This document shows, in pieces, positions 35,918-47,539 of a stretch of 64,000 nucleotides of DNA. Positions within the stretch are counted from its first letter, which is position 1. Each line of letters opens with the position of its first letter. Below the pieces are notes generated by a model. That model was given only the letters and a program-made list of their open reading frames with translations. It was not told the DNA's origin and searched no databases. The DNA is from Zingiber officinale (lineage: Eukaryota > Streptophyta > Magnoliopsida > Zingiberales > Zingiberaceae): the NCBI RefSeq assembly GCF_018446385.1, contig NW_024589896.1, forward strand, positions 62,001 through 126,000. The letters are read 5' to 3'. The translations under genes were made by a program, and so were the position numbers.

Positions 35918-37390
35918 TTATAAAAAGTTCGTCCTCGAACTTAGAATAAATTCTGGAAACTTCTGTCTCATGCTGGCTTCTGTCTCCCATGTTGCCTCTT
36001 CTGCTGTGTGACTGTGCCAAATGACTTTGACTAATGGTACTTTCTTGTTCCACAATTTCTTAATCGCTCGGTCTATTATCTGAATAGGCCGACTGTCATA
36101 GCTGAGGTCTTCGCGGATCTGTACTAACTGGGGCTCAATCACCTGGGTGGCATCTGGGATATGCTTCTTCAGCATAGAGACATGAAATACATTGTGGACA
36201 GCTGACATTTCCTGGGGTAGCTCTAGCTCATATGCTACCTTGCCCACTCTTCTGTTGATAAGGTATGGTCCCACATATCGGGGACTTAGCTTGCCCTTCT
36301 TCCCAAAACGCATTACTCCCTTCATGGGAGCTACTCTAAGGAACACTGAATCCCCAACTGAAAACTCCAAAGGTCTGCGCCGTATATCAGCATAGCTTTT
36401 CTGGCGGCTCTGAGCTGTCTCTATCCTCTGGCGGATCTGCTGTATAGCTGCTGTGGTATCTGCCACTAGATCTGTCTGAAGTTCTAGTTCTTTCTGTTCA
36501 CCACTCTCATACCAGCAGATTGGAGATCTACACCTCCGCCCATAGAGCGCCTCGTAAGGTGCCATAACGATAGTGGCCTGATAGCTGTTGTTGTATGCAA
36601 ATTCTGCTAGACTCAGGTATTTGCACCAACTTCCTTTGAAATCTAGGGCACATGCTCGAAGCATATATTCGAGTACCTGATTTACTCGCTCCGTCTGTCC
36701 ATCTGTCTGAGGATGGAAGGTTGTGCTAAACTTTAACTTCGTGCCCAAAGCTGTCTGTACACACTCCCAGAAGTGTGACGTGAACCTGCTGTCTCTGTCC
36801 GAAATAATGGTTCGTGGGACTCCATGTAATCTAACGATCTCCTTGAGATACAACTGAGCTAGCTGTTCCATGGAGTAGGATATCCTGATAGCTAAGAAGT
36901 GGGCTGATTTAGTCAATCTGTCGACTATTACCCAGATGGTATCAAAACCATTCGTGGTTCTGGGTAATCCCACTATAAAATCCATAGAAATGTCTTCCCA
37001 CTTCCATTCTGGTATCTGTATGGGCTGCAAAACTCCCCCTGGTCTCTGATGTTCTGCCTTAACCCTCTGACAGGTTAGGCAGGTGCTGACATATCGAGCG
37101 ATGTCTCTCTTCATCCCAGGCCACCAAAAACGTTTCTTCATGTCCTGGTACATTTTGGTGGAGCCAGGATGCATCGCATAGGGAGTCTTGTGAGCCTCGT
37201 CTAGGATTTTCCTCTGTAGTTCCTCCTGATCCGGAACACATAGCCTGTCACCAAAATACAACACCCCGCTATCTGATATTCTGAACTCTCCACCTTCTGA
37301 TTCTGCTAAACCTTGCTTGATTCTCTGAATTTCAGGATCCTGCTCCTGAGCTGTCTGGATGTCACCGAGCAAGGTATACTCTAATGTCAT
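35918..37390 (-). pseudogene. Integrase plus chromodomain-like C-terminus of the Tekay element
   Basis: This 490-codon open segment contains the zinc-binding residues His67, His74, Cys104 and Cys107. The catalytic triad Asp137, Asp198 and Glu234 has DD35E spacing (ISDRD, HPQTDGQTERVNQ). The GPYLINRRVGKVAYELELP region follows, and the chromodomain-like end has VPLVKVIWHSHTAEEATWE. It looks intact itself, but it is cut off from the upstream RT by stops at 37571-37573 (TGA for an expected Trp) and 37442-37444 (TAG). Confidence 0.9.
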
Positions 37391-37573
37391 AGTAGAGAGC
37401 TGTCTGACTATGAGCTCGAGACCGAAATCTGAGATCTCCTTCTATAGGGGCGGTGACATGGCTGCTAGAGATAATAGGGTAGCGCTGGACTTCCTGCTGA
37501 GGGTATCTGCTACCCTATTCGCTTTTCCTGGGTGGTAGAGGATATCTATGTCGTAGTCTTTGACCAGTTCTAG

Positions 37574-38470
37574 TCATCTGCGCTGTCGCATATTCAGATC
37601 CTTCTGAGTGAAGAAGTACTTCAGACTCTGATTATCTGTATACACTCTGCACTGAGCTCCATACAAGTAATGTCTCCAAATATTGAGAGCGAACACCACT
37701 GCTGCAAGCTCAAGGTCATGAGTAGGATAGTTGTTCTCATAATCCTTAAGTTGTCTTGAGGCATAGGCGATCACCTTGCCATCTTGCATCAGCACTGCTC
37801 CTAGTCCCAACTTCGAGGCATCACTGTATATGTCAAAGTTATCTGCGTTCTCTGGTAGAGTCAGAATAGGTGCACTGGTCAATCTCCTTTTCAGCTCGCT
37901 GAAACTGTTCTCACAGTTCTCTGTCCACTGAAATTTTCTGTTCTTTCTGGTAAGAGCTGTCAGTGGGGAGGCTATCCTGGAGAAGTCCTCTACGAATTTC
38001 CTGTAGTAACCTGCTAATCCCAGAAAGCTTCTGACCTCACTGGCGTTCTTGGGTCTTTTCCAATTGCTCACAACTTCTATCTTACTGGGGTCTACCATGA
38101 TACCATCCTTTGAGATGATGTGACCCAGGAAGGACACCTGATCTAGCCAAAATTCACATTTGGTGAACTCGGCGTACAGCTGATTCTGCCGAAGGGTCTG
38201 CAATACTGTTTTCAGGTGCTCTACGTGTTCTTCCTGAGTTCTGGAATAGATAAGGATGTCATCGATGAACACGATAACGAACCTATCTAAATATTCTCTG
38301 AATACCCTGTTCATAAGATCCATGAAAGTAGCTGGAGCATTTGTCACGCCAAAGGGCATGACTACGAACTCGTAATGTCCGTATCTAGTCCTGAATGCTG
38401 TCTTGGGTATGTCCCCTTCTTTAACCTTCACCTGATGATAACCTGATCCGAGGTCTATTTTAGAGAACAC
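37574..38470 (-). pseudogene. Reverse transcriptase and RNase H segment of the Tekay element
   Basis: The RT has [24 protein letters not shown] and the catalytic FIDD (residues 68-71). RNase H follows, with [16 protein letters not shown] and [12 protein letters not shown]. The segment is separated from the upstream protease frame by a one-base deletion near 38480, and it ends in a premature TGA at 37571-37573. Confidence 0.9.
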
Positions 38471-38478
38471 CGCTCCCT

Positions 38479-39438
38479 TTAGCGATCAAACAGGTCATCT
38501 ATTCTGGGAAGAGGATACCTGTTCTTGATTGTGACTTGGTTCAGTGCCCGGTAGTCTATACACAGGCGCATGCTCCCGTCTTTCTTCTTCACGAACAATA
38601 CAGGTGCTCCCCATGGTGAGTGACTAGGGTGTATGAAGCCTTTGTCAAGCAGCTGCTGTAGTTGCGCATGAAGTTCCTTCAGTTCTGCTGGAGCCATGCG
38701 GTACGGTGCTTTGGAAATAGGATTTGTACCGGGAATGAGCTCTATCTCAAATTCGATCTCCCTGTCTGGTGCTAATCCTGGTAACTCTTCAGGGAAGACT
38801 GCTGGGTAGTCACATACGACTCGGACCTCTGCTAGCTGTTGGTCCTTGTCCTGACTGGTATTGACTACATGTGCTAAAAATCCCGTACATCCTGAATCCA
38901 TTAACCTTTGTGCCTTCATAGCTGAGAGAAACTTCTTGGCCTTTTTCTTGGGTTCTCCGATGAACTCGAACTGTGCTTCTGTTTCGGGTTGGAATGTGAC
39001 TTTCTGCTTACGGCACTCGATGGAGGCATCGTATTTGATCAAGAAGTCCATCCCGAAGATGACGTCGTAGTCGGTCATATTAATCACTATCAGATAACAA
39101 AAGAGCTCTCTGTCTGCTATAGTGACCGGCACTGCTCTGAGCCAGTGCGTAGACGCCATGATTTCTCCTGAGGGTAACGTCGTAAGGAACTGGCTATTGA
39201 GTACCTCTGGAGGTACTGCTAACTTCTCAGCAAATGCCCTGGATATGTATGAATGGGTTGCCCCAGTATCGAATGAGACAGTTGTACTTTGCTGTAAAAT
39301 GCTAATCTGACCTGTAACAACTGTCGAGGCATTTTCTGCGTCCTCTCTTGTGAGTGAGTAGATCCTCGCATTGGTCGTAGCTGGAGGGGCTTCTAATCTA
39401 CCCTGGCTGATATGTGGACCATCTAAAGCGGTCTGCAT
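38479..39438 (-). pseudogene. Protease and N-terminal RT segment of the Tekay element
   Basis: The aspartic protease motif DTGATHS is at residues 57-63, followed by the [10 protein letters not shown] region. The RT N-terminus has [33 protein letters not shown] and LCIDYRALN. The frame breaks at about 38480, so the RT domain continues in another frame. Confidence 0.9.
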
Positions 39439-39499
39439 CTGATGTAACTGAGCTGGCTGGCCTCCATACTGAATCGGCTGTGGCTAAGGAAGACTGGTC

Positions 39500-40497
39500 T
39501 TGTTTGGACACTGCTTGGCCATATGCCCTTCCTGTCCGCATTCAAAGCATCCTCGTGTGCCCTTACGACAAACTCCCGGATGGAATTTCCCACAAGTAGC
39601 ACACTTTGGATAACTGGGCTGCTTGCTGGCTGGCCCTCCTTTTGGGTAACTCCCTGGTTTGCGCTTGTTGCTGGAGTTCCCTTTCCAGTTAGAGCCATGG
39701 GAGCTGTGGCCCTGCTGTTTCTGAGTGCCTGAGCCTCCTTGACCTTTAGCTTCTGAGAGGACTTGCTTCTGCTACTTGATGCTATTCTGGTAATGCTCAG
39801 TGATTAGAGCACTGCTCACTAATTCTTCTGTGGTTTGTGGCCTATGAACGCCACCAGCCACGTTCATTGCTATTTCCGGCCTCAGCATCTTGAGCATCAA
39901 CCGGATTCGTTCCCTTTCTGTGCTGACTAATTCAGGGCATAGACGAGCCAACCTGTTGAATTTCTTCACGGCTTCCTCAACTGATAGGTTGCCCTGACGA
40001 AACTTAGTGAACTCGTCGTAGTGGCTGTTGGTGAAAGAACTCCTCAAAGAATTCCTTCTCAAAGTCAGCCCATGTCATCTGGGTGCTTCGCTCGATTCTC
40101 TCCCACCACAAACGTGCATCTCCCCGGCATAAGGAGGCACACTTCACCTTCTCATGTTCTCGCCAGTCCGAAGCTCCATCGTACTTTCAAAGTTTTGAAC
40201 CATGCCCGAGCATCCCATGGTTCATTCACCGAGAAATTCTCGGCTTGACTCTCGCCACCGGATCGATAGGCTTCTCTCCGTGTTCCCGCCGGTGCCGAGG
40301 GTCGGACTAATGGAACCTCTAAGACCACTGGTGTCGCTAAGTTCTGGGTGACAGTGGGAGTGTTCTGCCGACTAGCCTTTAAGGTGGCTATTTCTGTTGC
40401 TGGTAACTGAGCCACTAGTGCCGTAAGGTCCGGGGAGGCACCGAACCGCCCGCCTCGTCAGCCTGGTCGGTGCCCTTCTAGTCGGGCCCTCGTGCCA
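39500..40497 (-). pseudogene. Gag segment of the Tekay element, several stops and frameshifts
   Basis: Gag pieces include EPWDARAWFKTL, DEFTKFRQGNLSVEEAVKKF, NRLARLCPELV and MLRPEIAMNVAGG. Two zinc-knuckle-like Cys/His sets follow (CATCGKFHPGVC, CFECGQEGHMAKQC). A stop lies near 39773 after YQNSIK, another TAG lies near 39484 before the protease, and at least two frame changes occur between 40060 and 40497. Confidence 0.82.
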
Positions 40498-40694
40498 TTT
40501 CTAAAGACATGCAGACATACATGACTAACACAAGCATAATAGAGAAACTATTGTTATCATGTTAACTACTATCATAAACAAGCATGCTTTAGTTATCCAT
40601 AACAGAAAAGCAATAAACATACAAAGTGAGAGGTATTCTTACTTGGAAGCTGTAGGTACAATGCTGATGCGTGTGTAGGAAGTATGGAACACTG

Positions 40695-40708
40695 CTCTGA
40701 TACCACTC
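40695..40708 (-). other. Primer-binding site of the Tekay element
   Basis: The minus strand reads TGGTATCAGAGCAG directly inside the 5' LTR, complementary to the 3' end of initiator methionine tRNA. It fixes the element's orientation. Confidence 0.88.
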
Positions 40709-43007
40709 TGTAACGACCTTCTACCGACTAGGTTGTGAGGCCGATCGCTACATTATGTTGTGCTAAATTACTATTGCGGAAATCTGGATTGATTAAAATT
40801 TTGCTAAACTGATTACTGGAAAATCTGAACTTAATATTCTAGGTGTACCTAGGAGTTGTACACATGCTAGGGAAGATAATCTATGCCTCTCGGATGTCCT
40901 GCTAGCTGTAATCAGGCATTTCAATCGATCCATGAATCGATTGCGCGAATCGATCCAGAATCGATCCAAATATCATAATAGAGAAAACTCGATCGGCTGA
41001 CCGATCCATAAGCTACATCGTATCTGTAGATCGGTCTACCGACCGATCCAGAGTACACCGATCGGTCGGTAGATCGATCCATGGCTCACCGATCGGTTGG
41101 CTGACCGATCAGTGAGCTTTGTACTTCTCTGTTCGCATCTGGATCGGTCGGCTGACCGATCCATAACAGACGCTAACTCTCTGTTCGCGACTGGATCGGT
41201 CAGCTGACCGATCCAGTGGCACAACCCAACTCTGATCGATCTGTAGATCGATCTGGGTTTCTGATTTCGAATCAGAACCCCTGATTTCAGCACTATTTCG
41301 TGCCTCAATCACATTACATGTTCTAAGATGGCTAGGAAACACTCTAACAACCACAACTAACATTCTAACATCATAAAGAACAATGTTCTAAGCATAATAG
41401 AGTGCATGGTTAACTAATTCATAGCGATCAACATACTAAAGTGCAAATTGCTAAAACACTAAAAAGTACTAATGTTTAAACAAAGCTTGCTAGAGTTCCC
41501 TAAGATCTTCTTTCCAAGTTCCTGCCCACACACATCTTCGTAGCATTGTCCTCCAGCCTCCGCTAGTCCATCTTTCCTTTACCTTTATCTGCAGTATAAG
41601 GAAAAGAAAGTATCTATAAGCTTTCGCTTAGTAAGAAACCATCTACCTCACTAAAACATGCATTCGATGCAATATGCTTTTAAAACATGCTGTTTGAAAG
41701 TGCACTGATTAGACTGAAACATGGCATGTTATCATACATAGAAATCAAAGCTAGTCATGGCATACTATCATCTAAACATGTGTAATAAAAGTTGAACATG
41801 AACACTAAAGCATGGCATACAAAGCTAACCATAACTATCATGTGTAACAACAAGGAAAACTGAGCTGAACATGAATTAAACTAGTCTGGAACTGAATTCA
41901 AACTCAACTAACATAACTGATCTTTGTGAGTTTGGAAAAACTATAATATAATAGATTAAAATACATAATCATACTGCTAATGGGCCCGACAACTATACAT
42001 GCTATGCGCGCATCCTCAACTAAACCCGGGGTTGCAAATCCCGAATTTAGCAAGGTTTACTAGGTTATCTAAACATAGGGACCGACTATGGGAGCCCAGT
42101 CCAATGGATATCTAATCCTGTACAGTGCCACTACTGAAAATAAAATACTGAATCATAGCTAATTAATTTACCTTGCTTCTACTAGGTTATCTGAACCTAG
42201 AGGCGACTGTGGGTGCCCACCCATTGGACCGTAGTCTCATATATGCTGTGGCAAGGCTAACTAAACTATTTAAATGCTTCTATTGCATTTACTGAGCTAT
42301 TAAAATGCCTAAGTTGCATTTTTCTGTGCTAAATAATTTAATCGAACACTTAGTATGCACTAATTCGCATCCTTGTGCCGAAAGTCTACATATTACTAAA
42401 CTAAAACATGGAATTCACACGGAAGCTACTTATATTGCAGGTGAGGGGTTTTTTACCTCCTGTTCGGATTTTCTTACGATTCTAATCGCTGGATTTCCGG
42501 AGGAGACGATCCTTTCGACGATCTTCTCGTGTCTAAGCGTTCCTCTCGCGGAGGGGAGCGTCCTCGTGTTGAAGTCGTCGCCGGAAAGTGTCCTTGGGCC
42601 GAACCTCAGCCTTCCTTGTGGTTGGCGCCGTGGTTGGCGCCGAGAGAGGGAGAGGAGAAGTGGGCGGGGGAATTAGGTTGTGGTGGAGAAAGCTACGATC
42701 CAAGAATTTAACTCTTCACCTAATTATTCCTATTTATATTAAGTGATAATTCCGGCCCAACTCCAACTTAAATAAAATTGTTTCCCTTTCCTTTCAGCAC
42801 GGCCCTGCTGGGTTCACTTGGTTACCATGGTTCACCATAAGTCGTAGGACCCAATAGGTCTCGGGTTCAATTCCCGCTTAAGCTATTTTCATTTTCTATT
42901 TATTTTTGCTACTTCCGCTACTCTAAAAATTCCATAAAAATATTCTAAAATTCCAGAAAAATCATAGAATATTTCTAAAATAGTTTTGAGAATTTTCGGG
43001 CGTTACA
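40709..43007 (-). repeat. Right LTR of the Tekay element (5' LTR, 2299 bp)
   Basis: It has a 28-bp perfect palindrome at 41190-41217 centred on CAGCTG, an inverted pair GGATCGGTC / GACCGATCC at 41141-41162, and a small GTGGTTGGCGCC duplication near 42620 that the left LTR lacks. The B-box-like GGTTCAATTCC is at 42864-42874. Confidence 0.93.
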
Positions 43008-43494
43008 AAAATAGTCTAATTTCAATCCATTAAGTCATGTTTAGTCGTGTTAACCATCCCTAACCCTAACAAATACATTGATAAGTATTAAGGGTAATTT
43101 TTTTTTTTTGATGAAAATAAGAAAGGAATGGTTAAAGGGGACTAACTTGAAGTTTATGAGGAGGTTTAGTTTCAAAGTTAAAATTTGAACCTCAAAACTT
43201 TAATTTTAGATTTCTTAAAGGTTTAGGAACTCCAAATCATTGTTGGTACAATGATAGAAGTTTAGTACATGTTTTGAGAGGAGGTCTTCCTTAAAAGCAT
43301 GATTTTTTTATATGAGGATAAAGAAACACTGAAAGGTAGCGAACCTTCATTATTATGAATGTTCGAGGATGAGCATTAGAAACAATAGAAGATTGGAAAT
43401 CTTTATTATGATAGAGTTATGCTCAAGGTTGAGCATGGGATACAATGAAAGGTATGAGACTTTCATTGGACTCTTTTGATAAAATTGACTCTTA

Positions 43495-44122
43495 AGGTGA
43501 GTTTGGTTCAAGCATTATGTATAACCTTAGTTATATGAGGACCAGGTAATCACATAACTAAAGTTATGAGGAATAAAATATAACCTAATATTGTTTGGTT
43601 TAACCTAGTTAATACAATAAAAACTTATTTGTTCATAAGTTTTAATGTATAACTTAGTTTAATATTTTACTAGATTAGCCTCGGTTATAAAACCAACAAT
43701 ACATATTATTATCATTTTTTCTTTTTAAACTTTATGTTTTTTTAGTATTTTTTTAACTTTCCTATAATATTTTCAAAAATACAACTTTATTTTTTAAATA
43801 AAATATCACATTTTTTTATTTTTTTATTTAGTTTTTATAGTTAAAATAAAATTTTTGTTATAAAAATTTTAGTGGTATTTTAGTCCCAAAGTGCAAATAT
43901 CATAGCATAATTTTGGCCATAAATTTTTTTTAACCTCATAATTAAGAAAAATCTCACTTTTCCAAGATTTTCTGATTTCATGTTGCATGCCCCTTTTGCC
44001 TACATGTTGGGCATGGATTATTACTTGGGAATTACCAATTACCTAAATCAAACAAGATTTTTGTTGATAACTTTGGATGAATAGCCAAGATGATCAAGGA
44101 TAACCTCCAACTAAACACACTC
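43495..44122. mobile_element. PIF/Harbinger-like MITE (628 bp)
   Basis: The left end AGGTGAGTTTGGTT and the complement of the right end (GAGTGTGTTTAGTT) match at 10 of 14 positions. The flanks are TTA at 43492-43494 and TTA at 44123-44125, the usual Harbinger target. The interior is AT-rich, with no ORF. It lies in the non-coding 3' part of the old gag-only element. Confidence 0.68.
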
Positions 44123-44267
44123 TTAAGGTGAAGAGTTTTGATGTGTGTCAAAGGGGAGAAGATGTGGGGTTTAAGTTAGAAATCCACATTCATGCATTTG
44201 GCATGGAAATTGGCTAATATGGGTTAGCCTAACTTAAACATACTGTCAAATATCAAAAAGAGAAGAT

Positions 44268-45768
44268 TGTTAGTGTAATCATCCTCGGGTCAAGGTTGAC
44301 AAATTTGACTAAACTCGAATTTCGATATTTGGACAATATGTTTGGAAATATCTTAAAGAGGCTAAGTAGGTCACTTGATGATATGTGAGAGGAAAGTCAA
44401 GTATATTGTGGAGAATCGGATACTTGACTAACAAAGTCCTAACTCGAGGATTAGGTAAGGGTAAAGTCCTAACTGGACGTTAAGCAAGACAAAGTCCTAA
44501 CTGGAGGTTAAGTAAGACAATATCCTAACTGAAAGTTAAGCAAGGTAAAGTTCAAGTGGGTCAAGGAGAACCGCACGTTGACAAAGAAAACTCCTAACTA
44601 CGTTAGGTAAAAGGAAGCCCAAGTTGGTTAAAAGGATCGCATTTGGTGATTAAAAGTCCAATGAGAAGTTGGCTAAGTCCAAGTAGGTCAAAAGGTGATC
44701 GGACACTTGATGGGAAAGTCCAACAAGTCATGGTTGACTGGATGTTGGGTAAGGGAATTTTAAACTCATATTAATTGAGTTAGAGTTGGAGTAATCGAAT
44801 GGATAATCAATTTATCCAAGTTCAATCGATCAGTGGATCGATTGGGAGTGTTGTTGTGAGGAGGCATGGTTAATCGATCAGGTAATCAATTCAGCCGGAA
44901 GCCAATCAATTGGGTAATCGATTGAGATAAATTTTGCAAAGAACTGAGGGGCGTTGAATCGATTGACTAATCAATTCATCCCTCTTCAATCGATTAGATA
45001 ATCGATTGAAGTGAGATTTTTTTTATAAAGCATAGTTTTACTATGCTCAATCGATTGGGAAAGTATCCAATTGATTGGGAGAAACTTGCGACAAACAGTG
45101 TACTTTTGAATCAATCAGGTGATCGATTGGGCTACATGAATCAATCAGATGATTGATTGGGAGAAGTTTGCGAGTTAATAGAGGGCTTCTGAATTGATTT
45201 GGTGATCGATTAAGAAACCTCGTAATCAATTGACTAATCGATTGAGAGAAGAATAAAAAAAGTCATTGCGAGGTTTGGACAGTTAGATTTGCTCGGCTCT
45301 GACGTGGTTATCGATTAGGGGTAATGTCAATTGATTGGGAATCCTGATCCACGGGATATAAGGTGTTTGAAGAATTCAAATCAATAACTCTTCTTCTCCA
45401 CTCTTCCAAGTCTTGGAAGATTCAAGAGAAGTGGTAATCCATTTTCGAGTCTACAAGAGGCATCTACAAGAAACAAGAGATCAAGAAAGTAAAATTTTCA
45501 TTTATATTGTGTTTTTACATCTTGTTTTCATTGTATTATTGTATGTGAGCTTGTACGAGATTTCTTCACCTCCGAATTACTTCTGAGGAGTGATTTTCAT
45601 AGTGAAGTGTATGCACTGTATGGATCTTTGAATTAATCACCTCAAGAAGGTGAATACCAAGTAAATTAAGGTATTAGCATTGCTGCGAGTTTTTTCGCTG
45701 CAACAAATCATTATCAATAAAGCGATTAAAGATAATCAACCCCCTCTAGCTCCTAGAGTGTCTTAATA
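44268..45768 (+). repeat. 3' LTR of the old gag-only element (1501 bp)
   Basis: It begins TGTTAGTGTAATCATCC after the purine tract and ends TCTTAATA. It carries tandem AAGTCCTAACTGGA-type units (about 44430-44560) and AATCGATT dyads, including an inverted pair with 11-bp perfect arms at 44984-45011. Confidence 0.7.
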
Positions 45769-45774
45769 AGCGCA

Positions 45775-47078
45775 TGCTAAAGATGGGTGAATAACTCCGA
45801 TCACTTCTTGTCTTAATTTTGTGCTTGTCATTTGAATGTGCAGTAGAAATTTGAATCAAACTTGATGCCACATGTACAACTCTAAAATTTTACTTGGTAT
45901 CTGCCTCTTAGATGACTAATCCAATTGGATTAGTGATCTCTCTCTACTATAAACATCTCATTTTCAGATACCTTTCGGAGGTAGAGAAGTCTTTTACAAT
46001 CTTGTTCTTACATGAACACAACAATACAACAAGAAACAAAAATACAAATACAAATGAAAGCGAAAACTACTTTACAATGGAAACCTTACTTTGCTTACTC
46101 TTTAGTTGCTTTGGATTGCCTCTTAGTGGAATGAAATGCAACCAAACTTCATCTCCAAACCCTCAAGAATCAACTCTTTCAAATCTTCATGAAACCCTCT
46201 TTTATAGGGTTGCATTTAGGCTGATTTCTATCTATCAATCGATTGGTAAACTTCACCAATCAATTGGTGTATCCGACCATTTAAACATGAAGAACAATTA
46301 TTTTTTTTTACTTTCTAATTGATTAATGGGACTCACCAATTGATTGACTGCTTCCAGTCGATCAAGCTAATCAATTCGGACGCATTTTGTTCGCAGGAAA
46401 TAAACTATCAATCAATTGGCCAAGCTAGCAATCAATTGGCCAGGTAAAAATATAGATCTCTGAATAAGCTCTATTTTACACCAAAAATTATTTCATTCTG
46501 ATATCCGAATCAAAAGTTATGACCTTCAAAAGTTTGTTCTATCAGAACTTCCTTATTGCATGTCTATCATTCAATTAATCTTGACCTGCCAGGACTTTAC
46601 ATCTTATGTCAACTCCTTGCCGGACTTCCGACTGTCAAGTGTCTGGTCAACTATGACCCATTTGAATTTTTCTCTTGCCAACTACCTTTTGGATTTTTGA
46701 TCACCAAGTGTTTAGTCAACTATGATTCACTTGAATTTTCTTCTTCTCATGTCAACTCCATGTTAGACTTCTGATCGTTAAATGTCCGGTCAACCGTGAT
46801 CCACTTAGACTTCTCGTCTTCGTGCCAACTTCCTTTGGTTTTTTTTTATCACTAGGTGTTCGATCAAGAGTGATCCACCTGCTTTTCTCATCTCATGTTA
46901 ATGTCACGCTGGACTTCCGATATCGTCAAATATCTGGTCAACCTTGACCTACTTAACTTCTCTTATCAATTCTCTGTTGACCTTTTGACATTTTATTAAT
47001 ATATTGATCAAATATTGAAATTCTAATTGAGTTAATCCGAATTTGGTCAACGTTGACCTAAAATTGATTGCGCCAACA
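45775..47078 (-). mobile_element. Lone LTR, reverse orientation
   Basis: In reverse it starts TGTTGGCGCAATC and ends near CACCCATCTTTAGCA, resembling copia-like LTR ends. It has the same kinds of subrepeats as the neighbouring LTR family (GGTCAACCGTGATCCACTT strings, AATCGATT dyads). No internal region adjoins it. No matching 5-bp flanks were found, so it may be truncated rather than a clean solo LTR. ORFs inside (45912-46322, 46556-46774) are not credible genes. Confidence 0.55.
46601..46975. repeat. Five diverged tandem copies of a roughly 74-bp unit
   Basis: Each unit has GTCAACT...GACTTC..GTCAA.TGT..GGTCAAC..TGA.CCACTT. The starts are near 46605, 46676, 46750, 46823 and 46898. The unit is internal to the reverse-orientation LTR and is similar (complementary) to subrepeats in the LTRs at 28644 and 44268. 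Confidence 0.65.
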
Positions 47079-47539
47079 TAAAGTACATATCTTTCCCAAT
47101 TGTGGCAAAAGGTGAATACGTTTGCCCCCAGTACCCCCGCCAATCCGTTCCAAGGCCAACACAGGAGGTAAATTACGGGCGGCTACTAGCCTTTGTCTTT
47201 CCCAAGATTCTATAGAATCTACGTTATTGTCTTAATTAGGGACGGAACTAGGGGTTCATTTGGGGGCGCCCAAATTATTCTCGATCCAATATATACACTT
47301 ACATTCTTCTTTGATAGACTTGTATTGGATTTTCAGTGAATCCTTAACACCACAATTTATCAAGCCAATACAAATAGATTTGAACTGATAAAAAGAAAAG
47401 AAAAGAAACGAAAAGAAAAACTACCATCGTTATAGATTGCATTAAACTTTTTAAATAAAACGCATGACCAAAGTCTTCTATTACAAAGCATTTCTTACCA
47501 TTTACAAGATGACTGACTAATGGAGATGAAACTTGGCCA
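47079..47539. other. Downstream flank of the sulfate transporter gene
   Basis: The part next to 47540 should be the 3' UTR of the minus-strand transporter. No other gene or repeat end was recognised. Confidence 0.45.

Larger units (their letters stand above)
33657..43007 (-). mobile_element. Ty3/gypsy chromovirus, Tekay/Del type, full length but defective
   Basis: LTRs at 33657-35905 and 40709-43007 begin TGTAACG and end GCGTTACA. The target duplication AAAAT is perfect (33652-33656, 43008-43012). On the minus strand the PBS TGGTATCAGAGCAG (40695-40708) follows the 5' LTR, and the purine tract GGTATGGGGGA precedes the 3' LTR. Domain order is gag, protease, RT, RNase H, integrase and a C-terminal chromodomain-like end, which places it in the Tekay/Del chromoviruses. 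The polyprotein has several stops and frameshifts, yet the LTRs are about 99% alike over their last 1.7 kb. It inserted into the old gag-only element. Confidence 0.93.
28644..45768 (+). mobile_element. Old gag-only LTR retrotransposon, broken by three later insertions
   Basis: LTRs are at 28644-30033 and 44268-45768. The PBS TGGTATCAGA follows the left LTR at 30036, and the purine tract AAAAAGAGAAGAT precedes the right LTR. The LTRs have diverged visibly (roughly 15-20% by eye) and the 5' flank (GAGAT) does not match the 3' flank (AGCGC), so no target duplication supports the pair. Inside are a decayed gag (30167-32389), a Harbinger-like MITE (31539-32247), a Tekay element (33657-43007) and a second MITE (43495-44122). 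Without them the interior is about 3.5 kb and lacks pol. Confidence 0.72.

Noticed and set aside
42305..42711. Plus-strand ORFs in both Tekay LTRs (also 35215-35574)
   Set aside because: The two match only because the LTRs match. They lie antisense in the LTR leader region and have no recognisable domain.
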